This document shows positions 57,036 to 64,000 of a stretch of DNA of 64,000 bases, piece after piece. This DNA comes from Anthostomella pinea (taxonomy: Eukaryota > Ascomycota > Sordariomycetes > Xylariales > Xylariaceae): assembly GCA_963556695.1 (NCBI GenBank), contig CAUWAG010000003.1:4526001-4590000 (forward strand), written 5' to 3'. The notes under the pieces are model-generated. The model had not been told where the DNA came from. It saw only the letters and a program-made list of their open reading frames with translations, and did no database searches. How positions within the stretch are numbered: the first letter of the stretch is position 1; every line of letters begins with the position of its first letter. A program made the translations under genes and the position numbers.

Positions 57036-59247
57036 CGCCGCCTCCCAGAAACGGAAGAGATTACCCGGGGTATATGAACCTAGGCCTTGGCTCCATGGTC
57101 AGATCCCACGGCCTGAGCTCAACCAGGTACAGCGGCAAAAGGCGGCGACATGGTGTTGATCTCACATTGACACCCACCGGAGGCTCAAAAGCCTCAAGCC
57201 TATTGCCTACTGCCGCTGTGGAGGGCATGATGGGGAATTGCGGAAGCATAATAGCCTGAAGTCATTGCCGGTACCTGAGATGATAGGTCGCCAAGATAGT
57301 ATGGGCTCATCCCTATATTGACGACCCCTTAATCGGGACCAGTAGTGCAAATATTGGTCCGGGCCAGACATCGCATCATGGGCGGTTGAATTGTTGCGCT
57401 TACTTCCGGGCACTCTCCTATACTTGAATGCTGGGTAGAAACGGGTTAGGTCCGCAAGTAGAGCGGACTGGGCCAGAACGTACCTTGTTGGCAGAGAAGC
57501 TTCCTCTGTCGTATATCCATGGCCATCATCAAGCATGTCACTATACCCAGTGGCTGCTGCTACCTGCATGAGACCAGCCGCCTGCAAGGTTGCCGTACAT
57601 CTCACCGGGTGCTTTCTGAGCTTCCAACACAGTATAGTCAGAGTCGCTGACGACGGTTGGGAAACACTTTCCAGGTTGCATTGCACAAGTACGGCTCCCC
57701 ACGTGGCGTAGAGGGCCAAGGTCCGCATATATCACGACTAAATTGAAGTGGCTTGGTGTTTCCCTCTGGGGGTAGATACCAAGATACTGAGGGACTTCAT
57801 ATGCAGGTATGGCAGTGGAACACTCGCCCATTTGGACTTATGCTAAAGGGATCAGCGGGCGATGCGCGACTGTGATCTGGATATGTCAGGCGACGTACAC
57901 CCACAAGACTTGGTCGCCATTGGCGGTCATATAAGCGACCAGACTCAGGCAACGGGCATGAGAGAATCATGCCCTTGGTGTCGCGTCTGTCAAGACCAAA
58001 TGAAGGAGTTGACGTGCTGCGGAGCAAACAACACTACAGCTGTGACTTGTGTGATCTATTCTTGGCCACTAGACGGAAGTGTCAAGACTGGAATGGGTGT
58101 AAAGAGATATCAACGACAACTTAATATGGCCGCAGGGTCTTCAATGGCGATGATGATACTGGAGTGAGTTTCGCTTATAGCAGTCAAATTTGAGGCGACA
58201 CCATCATAGCATCGCTCTCTGACACTGGGCATCCAAGGGCTTCGTACGCTCAAAGCCAAGCCCCATGGTAGCTTTCAGGGGTGTGCTACTCACTGATCAG
58301 ATCGCACAAGGCGGACGGACACTCGGTTTGAGGTTGTATGTTTACCTGGAGTGATGTTCCGGCATAACATGTGTTGCGAGTCCTCATGTATTTGGTCTGG
58401 CAGACTACGTGTGTTTGATTCCGTGAAGCCCCTGAGTGGGCCGCATAATATCATATGTCACCCAGCATGTAGTTATATTTGACTGTCAATGAAGAGAAGT
58501 CAACCAGCAAAGATCTGGACAGAGCTGCGCAAGGAGGACATGTCGATGCTCATGGAAAGTGAGGTTGACGATGATTGTTGATTGTTCAGCTTTGCTTCCC
58601 CGCAGACTCATCCAATGCGACGCCGGCAGCTGACCAGTCAACTCATCAGATTGGGACCCTCCTGACCCCATACTTCTTGCATCCGGCCGTTGGAGCGAAC
58701 GAGGGGTTGACGTACAATACCGGTAGGAGGAAGAGAAGGAGGCAGGGAGGGAGGGTACGGAGTAGGTAAGTGAAATGGCTTGGTCCATTTTTTCGTTGCA
58801 GGAGAGATAACCGCCAGGAGATTCTGCTTCTCTCCTCTTCAACTACTTCTCAGTCCCTATTCTAGCAGAGTGATTGTCCAACGTGCAAGTCGCAACTGTG
58901 TTCGTGAATGACGCCAGGAATCGGTTATCGGAGATTTGTGCATCTGTTTATTGGACACCGACGTCACCGCATCCTGACAGACCGTACCGTTCGACGCTCG
59001 TTACCAGGTTGACAGGTACAGGGGGCTGATTGTACAATGAACGACAGACGATAGGTCCGGAAAGAGGAGGAACACTGATGAATATTGACAGCACTTGAGA
59101 TCTGGAGTTGTCAACGGTTGGATTTGACTTGCCACTAATAAGGGTCCATCTCTTTAGCAGCCTCGAGCTGTCAGGGCGACAGTTGAGGCTACAGGCGGCT
59201 AAAGTTACCACCCCGTTAGCGGTGCGTTGGTGAGCTGGTTAGGCCGT

Positions 59248-59272
59248 CTCCAGCTCCAGCTCCAGCTCCAGC
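59248..59272. repeat. CTCCAG hexanucleotide repeat
   Basis: About four units of CTCCAG just upstream of the Atg22 start, in the presumed 5' leader. Confidence 0.8.
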
Positions 59273-59324
59273 TGTCTCCCGTCGGTTCACCACTGGACGT
59301 CTGCCCGCCGCCCACCAGTTAGTT

Positions 59325-61447
59325 ATGGTGCCTCGGAACGAGGAGTACATACGGCGCCCGCCTCCCAACCCACGCTTACTCTCCGTGCAATCCTTCGTTT
59401 CCAAGTACTCCTTCCGCTCGCACTCATCTTCCTTAGCCGACGATGAACGATCAACCAGCACCGAGTCCGCCAGTATGAGTCCGCGAGACAGCTTTCAGAC
59501 TGGCCTGCCATCTGGTCGATACCATGGCGAGGATACGCGCCCGACGAGCAGGAAGGAGTTGGCTGGGTGGTACTCTTATGGTTTTGCGGCCGAGACCTAT
59601 GTGATATGTGGTAAGTCTCTCCCATTCTCCAGTTCAATGCCTTTTGCTGTATCTATCTCTTGCGCATGCAGTACTGATGTTGAACAGCTATCTGTAAGTG
59701 ACTACTACCTTAGGTACCCCAGCTCTGGAGCCATCGCAAAACCATGCCGCGTCGTTAGCCGTCCCGAGCTTACCCATATCGACCAGCTTCATTCATACCG
59801 ATCCTATTAGACAGTCTGGCAAGGGAAAATGGCGTCCTGCTTTCCGATCGCAAAACCCCTTGCAAACCGCACGGTGACGGGCAATGCGTCGTCAATATCC
59901 TGGGAGTCGAGATCAACACAGCGAGTTTCGCCATGTACACATTCAGTGTCTCTGTTCTCATACAGGCCCTGCTTGTGGTTAGCATCAGCTGTGCAGCCGA
60001 CCACGGCAACTATCGAAAGCGCCTGCTGTTGACATTTGCCTGGATCGGGAGCTTCTGTGTCGTATGCTATATCTTCATCTCTAAGGAGGTATACATCCTC
60101 GGCGCAGTACTGGCCATCGTCTCGAACACCTCCTTTGGCGCCTCTTTTGTACTGCTAAACTCTTTCCTGCCGCTGCTGGTCCGCCACCATCCTAGAGTAC
60201 AGGAAGCAGCTTCGGCCATTCCCGTGTCGCCGGGCTTCCAAGATACCGTCGACGATCCGCAATCCCATGAGACGTCGCCAATTGTTGCAGAAGACCCGTT
60301 GAGCACTTCAACTTCAGCGTTGTTGCCACCCGACGATACGAACTCCGAGTTTCACGATTTGCAGCGCACACCAACACATGAAGAACTTACGTCCATACAG
60401 CTTCAACTATCGACACAGATATCTGCCAAGGGCCTCGGTATCGGCTATGGCGCCGCCCTGTTCGTACAGTGCGTTTCTGTCATGATTTTGCTTGCGATGG
60501 GAGACTCAAACTCAACCTGGGCGCAACGCGTTGTGCTGCTCTTCATCGGAGCGTGGTGGGCCATCTTCACGATTCCTGCCGCTATCTGGCTTAGACCAAG
60601 ACCTGGCCCTCCCCTCGCAGACAACGGCAAGAGAGGTGTGAGAGCATGGCTGGCTTACTTCGCATACTCATGGAAGAACCTATTCAGGACGATCAAGCTG
60701 GCCCGTCGGCTAGTTGATATCGTCTTGTTCCTGGCCAGCTGGTTTCTGATTTCAGACGCAATCGCTACGACGTCTGGAACGGCAATATTGTTCGCCAAGA
60801 CACATCTGGGCATGGAGACATGGATGCTGGGGATGATCAACGTCATATCGACCACGACAGGCGTAATAGGTGCCCTTAGCTGGGCGTTCATTTCGAGGTA
60901 CTTCAAGCTGAAGCCGCACCAGACGCTGCTAGGGTGCATTGCACTGTTTGAGATTATACCATTGTATGGACTGCTAGGCTACCTGCCTTTTGTTCGTCGA
61001 TGGGGAGTCATCGGTCTTCAGCAGAAATGGGAGATGTTTCCCCTGGCTGCCGTATACGGGTTTGTCCTTGGAGGTCTGGGCTCTTATTGCCGATCATTAT
61101 ATGGCGAACTCATACCCCCAGGATCCGAGGCTGCCTTCTATGCACTGTATGCCATCACGGACAAGGGCTCCAGTGTCTTTGGGCCTGTCATTGTCGGCGC
61201 CATCATCGATGCAACTGGAGAAATCCGGCCGGCGTTCTGGTTCCTAGCAGTATTAGTCGCTCTGCCTGCCCCCCTCATATACTTCGTCGATGTCCAACGT
61301 GGGAAGTTCGAGGGAGAGAAGCTGGCCGAGGTAATCGAAGGATTTAAGAGCGGCGATGACGTCGGCAATGGTGCATCTCACTCGGGCGAGGAGAGCCAAG
61401 GAATGCTGGCTGCATACGACGGGGATGAGGAGGAGCGACAATCTTGA
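59325..61447 (+). CDS. ATG22: Atg22-like vacuolar amino-acid effluxer
   Basis: Modelled as two exons (59325-59610, 59787-61447), 648 residues. After a polar Ser-rich N-terminus comes the Atg22 hallmark [18 protein letters not shown], then [18 protein letters not shown] and SDRKTPC. Some twelve membrane segments follow (e.g. [40 protein letters not shown]), with a long loop near residues 220-310 between the two halves and [20 protein letters not shown] near the end. Atg22 exports amino acids from the vacuole after autophagy. The first intron is 176 bp and could hide a micro-exon coding for a few residues after VIC, since related proteins have CG before the next motif. Intact. Confidence 0.9.
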
Positions 61448-62607
61448 GCATACCCGGTTCTTCGGGTCGGTGACGGACTTTGAATATGTTGCATAGCGTA
61501 GGTGTTGGCTATCATATTTGGCTATTCTTGGAAACCCAACCATATAGTCATACTCCGTTCGCCGAAGTTCGATGTAATATGTGCACATGCCAGCGAGCAA
61601 CCAGTGATACCTACTTGAACGACTTGCGTTGGCATGTACCCAGCTCTTCGGAAACCCCCCAAACTACTCTGTGATACTATGGCTATGGCTGTTGGTTTCT
61701 GTCACTTGGCCGGCCTTGAAAGGCATGCAAAGCCAAAGTGGCAATACCCAGTAGTTATTGTACTTCCTTACATACACACACCAAGAGATATTGCGAGTAG
61801 GTATCGTATGTCTTAGCTTTACACTGACTGACTCATGACAAGTAGGCCATGCTGTCTCGTAGGATAGAAGATGGCTTTGTCTCATTCAGGCTTATTATTA
61901 GAACTTCAACAGCTGGGAAGAGTATGATGAAAAGGGCCAGCCTCTAAAACAAGCTGAGGACACCTGGAGTTATTACCGCTGTTGTGGCCTTGAGGCCTGG
62001 AGATAAACGGACACGGCAGTCTTACTATTCTAGGCTCCCGCTCGCCGTCCTAGCCGCCTAGCATGGATTTCTCCAGTTGCCCGCTCAACCTCGGAACAGT
62101 TGGACCTTCCCTCGTCTCCCTCCCTGCCTTCCAATCATGTGCTGTCTTCCCCAAATAAACGATGCAGGTGGGGACTGTGGCTAAAATCGCAACGCGCCAT
62201 CGCACCTGGACAATTCAGCGTCGGGAACCTAGAAGGCTAGAACCTAGACTACCTACTTAGTAAATCTCACAATATATTCTCTCAACTCCAACACCGAGCG
62301 CCCATCTCTTGCTTCAATAAGACTTCGCTGTCGGCCCCGAGCTCTGCGAGTTGGAGCTGGAGCTTGTCGGTTCCACTGCTCCAGTGCTCCTACAATAGCA
62401 GGAACGCGCCAAGCTTGCAGCCCAGTGCAACCTGTGCCGTTTCCCCCCATCCCCGCCACCGATTGCGACAAGCCAACAGTTTCCCACGCGCAATCGTCAG
62501 CCGTGCCTCACCCAGACATTCCTTGGTTCCTTTTCGTCCTTTCGTTCTTCTGAAGCAACCTGTCAACTCAATTCTCGATACCAGAGCTCAACCCTGAACC
62601 AGCAACC
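61448..62607. other. Intergenic
   Basis: Promoter of the BAH-PHD gene with a CT-rich leader (62450-62600). No gene or repeat recognised. Confidence 0.5.
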
Positions 62608-64000
62608 ATGGCGTCCTCACGGAAACGCGCCAGGCCCGACGTCGAGGAAAGCCAGGCAGAATGTCCCTTCGTCGTGACACACCCGGATCCAAACGAGAAG
62701 GACAAGAAAGCAAAGCGCAGACGACAAGAGTCGGTCGACAGTCAACAACAGTCGCAGCCCCCCAAGATCCTCCTCCAGGCGTCTCCCTTTTCGCCTTTGG
62801 GCAAGTTCAAGGATGCCAACAATACCATGGACCGCCATTACCAGGTCCAGCCATACCGCAGGTGGATGGAGATGACCCGCTACAACAGCTTTGTTTGTAT
62901 GTCGCTTCCCTTTGTACCACCCATGCGCCTGGCGGTGAACGTGCTGACAGACAATATAGTAAACGGTGTCAAGTATTGGAGCGAGGGTTTCATATTTGTC
63001 GCCAACAACTCCACCATCGAGCGCCAGAAGAACCCCGGCGAACCTGTACAACCTAGGAAGAAGTCAGACGACGACTGGGTAGCAAGGATTTTGGAGATCC
63101 GCGCGAGCGATGAGCACCACGTGTACGCCCGGGTGTATTGGATGTATTGGCCAGACGAATTGCCGCCCGGGTCACAAGATGGGAAGAGATTTGTCCAGGG
63201 CAGACAGTCATACCATGGCCAGAATGAGTTGATCGCGTCCAACCACAGTACGCAGACCACCTTCCCCTCTAGACGAGTACAGCACGACTAACATGTTACT
63301 ACAGTGGACGTTATCAATGTCGTCAGTGTCACTGCCTCCGCCACAGTGAACCAATGGGACGAGACGAATGAAGAGGAAGTTCAACAAGCGCTGTATTGGC
63401 GCCAGGCTTTTGATGTCCGTAGCATGGAGCTCTCGGTAGGTCAACCCAGTCTTGGGCTTATGGTTTCCCTGGCTAATGGACAATAGTCTGCTGAGCTGCG
63501 GTGCAAATGCAACCGCCCCGAGAACCCCGATAAGCGGCTGATAGGTTGCACGAACGACGAATGCAAGAGATGGATGCACGACGATTGCTTGATCCACGAC
63601 GCGCTCCTGAAGACGCACGCACGCCTAGGTACCGACAAACCCCATAAGCCAGCAGTGCCGGTGAAAAACGAGGAGGACGGCGAGGGCGCCAAAAGACCAC
63701 TCAGTCCAAGCGAAACCGGGGCGGCCCAGACTGCTCAACAATCGATCGACGTGAAGCCAGAGGACCAACAGACCATCAAGCTTGCCGACGTCGAGAACGC
63801 GCTTCCCAAGGTCAAACCCGAAGACACTTCGAACGCCTCGGTCATCTCTGCCTCGGAGCCGAAACGAAGAGGTCGCCCTCGCAAGTCAGAGCCGAATGAC
63901 CCTGGTACTGCGAGACCATACGAGGGCCTATTCGAGGCCGTCATCAAAAATGACCTCAACCCCCCTACCATTGAGATCACAGACCTCCGAGAGAACATCA
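62608..64000 (+). CDS. epr-1: BAH-PHD chromatin reader, EPR-1-like (5' part, cut by right edge)
   Basis: Four exons visible (62608-62896, 62960-63247, 63305-63435, 63487 to the edge), all phases fitting. An N-terminal basic stretch KKAKRRRQES could be a nuclear signal. The BAH domain (about residues 90-235) includes WSEGFIFVANN, DDDWVARILEIRA and VYWMYWPDELPPGSQ. A PHD-type zinc finger follows directly: LRCKCNRPENPDKRLIGC, then ECKRWMHDDC. After that an acidic/proline linker with an AT-hook-like KRRGRPRKSE. In Neurospora, EPR-1 is such a BAH-PHD protein that binds H3K27me3 for polycomb silencing; orthology is inferred from architecture. The C-terminus lies outside the window. Confidence 0.88.

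Larger units (their letters stand above)
56927..59324. other. 2.4 kb between divergent genes, no convincing gene
   Basis: Xylanase and Atg22 promoters. Minus frames at 57207-57831 have some protein-like pieces (GYTTEEASLPTRYVLAQSA) but overlap in two frames without a recognised domain. A CTCCAG repeat lies at 59248-59272. Confidence 0.45.

Noticed and set aside
57207..57831. Possible minus-strand gene between xylanase and ATG22
   Set aside because: Two overlapping frames both look half protein-like, but no domain, start context or splice model unites them.

Overview
This window is nuclear DNA of a filamentous ascomycete (Pezizomycotina). Genes carry short 48-200 bp GT-AG introns, and the gene content is typically fungal: tricalbin, Atg22, Par32-like, a BAH-PHD polycomb reader, CAZymes, a highly reducing polyketide synthase (HR-PKS) and a Zn2Cys6 regulator. 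A Sordariomycete is my best guess, but this is inference from protein style only.

Left part (about 1-30 kb): a degenerate, transposon-invaded compartment. After the 5' end of a gene running off the left edge and about 4 kb without a convincing gene, 4.2-17.5 kb holds the remains of a secondary-metabolite cluster. It contains an HR-PKS (minus strand) that has lost its ketosynthase, carries three single-base frameshifts and is split by a solo LTR and a SINE tail. It also contains a 14-TM MFS pump (plus) with a destroyed splice acceptor and a frameshift, an FSH1/LovG-type serine hydrolase (minus) with frameshifts, and a Zn2Cys6 regulator (plus) with broken frames and one zinc Cys changed to Tyr. 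An apparently intact secreted GH43-like protein follows. At 19.8-22.5 kb lies a nest of four insertions (solo LTR, two copies of a tRNA-derived SINE, a Tc1/mariner element) whose order can be read from the target-site duplications. An intact F-box protein, a secreted-protein gene with an early stop, and several decayed secreted-protein-like remnants complete this part.

Right part (about 30-64 kb): an orderly euchromatic segment with mostly intact genes. In order: tricalbin (+), an unknown gene interrupted by one in-frame TGA (+), zinc-type MDR oxidoreductase (-), GH31 alpha-glucosidase (+), stand-alone adenylation-domain protein (+), SprT-like metalloprotease (+), GH127-type arabinofuranosidase (-), Par32-like protein (+), GH10 xylanase (-), Atg22 (+) and the 5' part of an EPR-1-like BAH-PHD protein (+) running off the right edge.

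Functionally the window mixes plant-polysaccharide breakdown (GH43-like, GH31, GH127, GH10), membrane and vacuole housekeeping (tricalbin, Atg22), chromatin reading, and a dead polyketide locus. No CRISPR, rRNA or functional stand-alone tRNA gene was seen; the only tRNA-like sequences are the heads of the SINEs.
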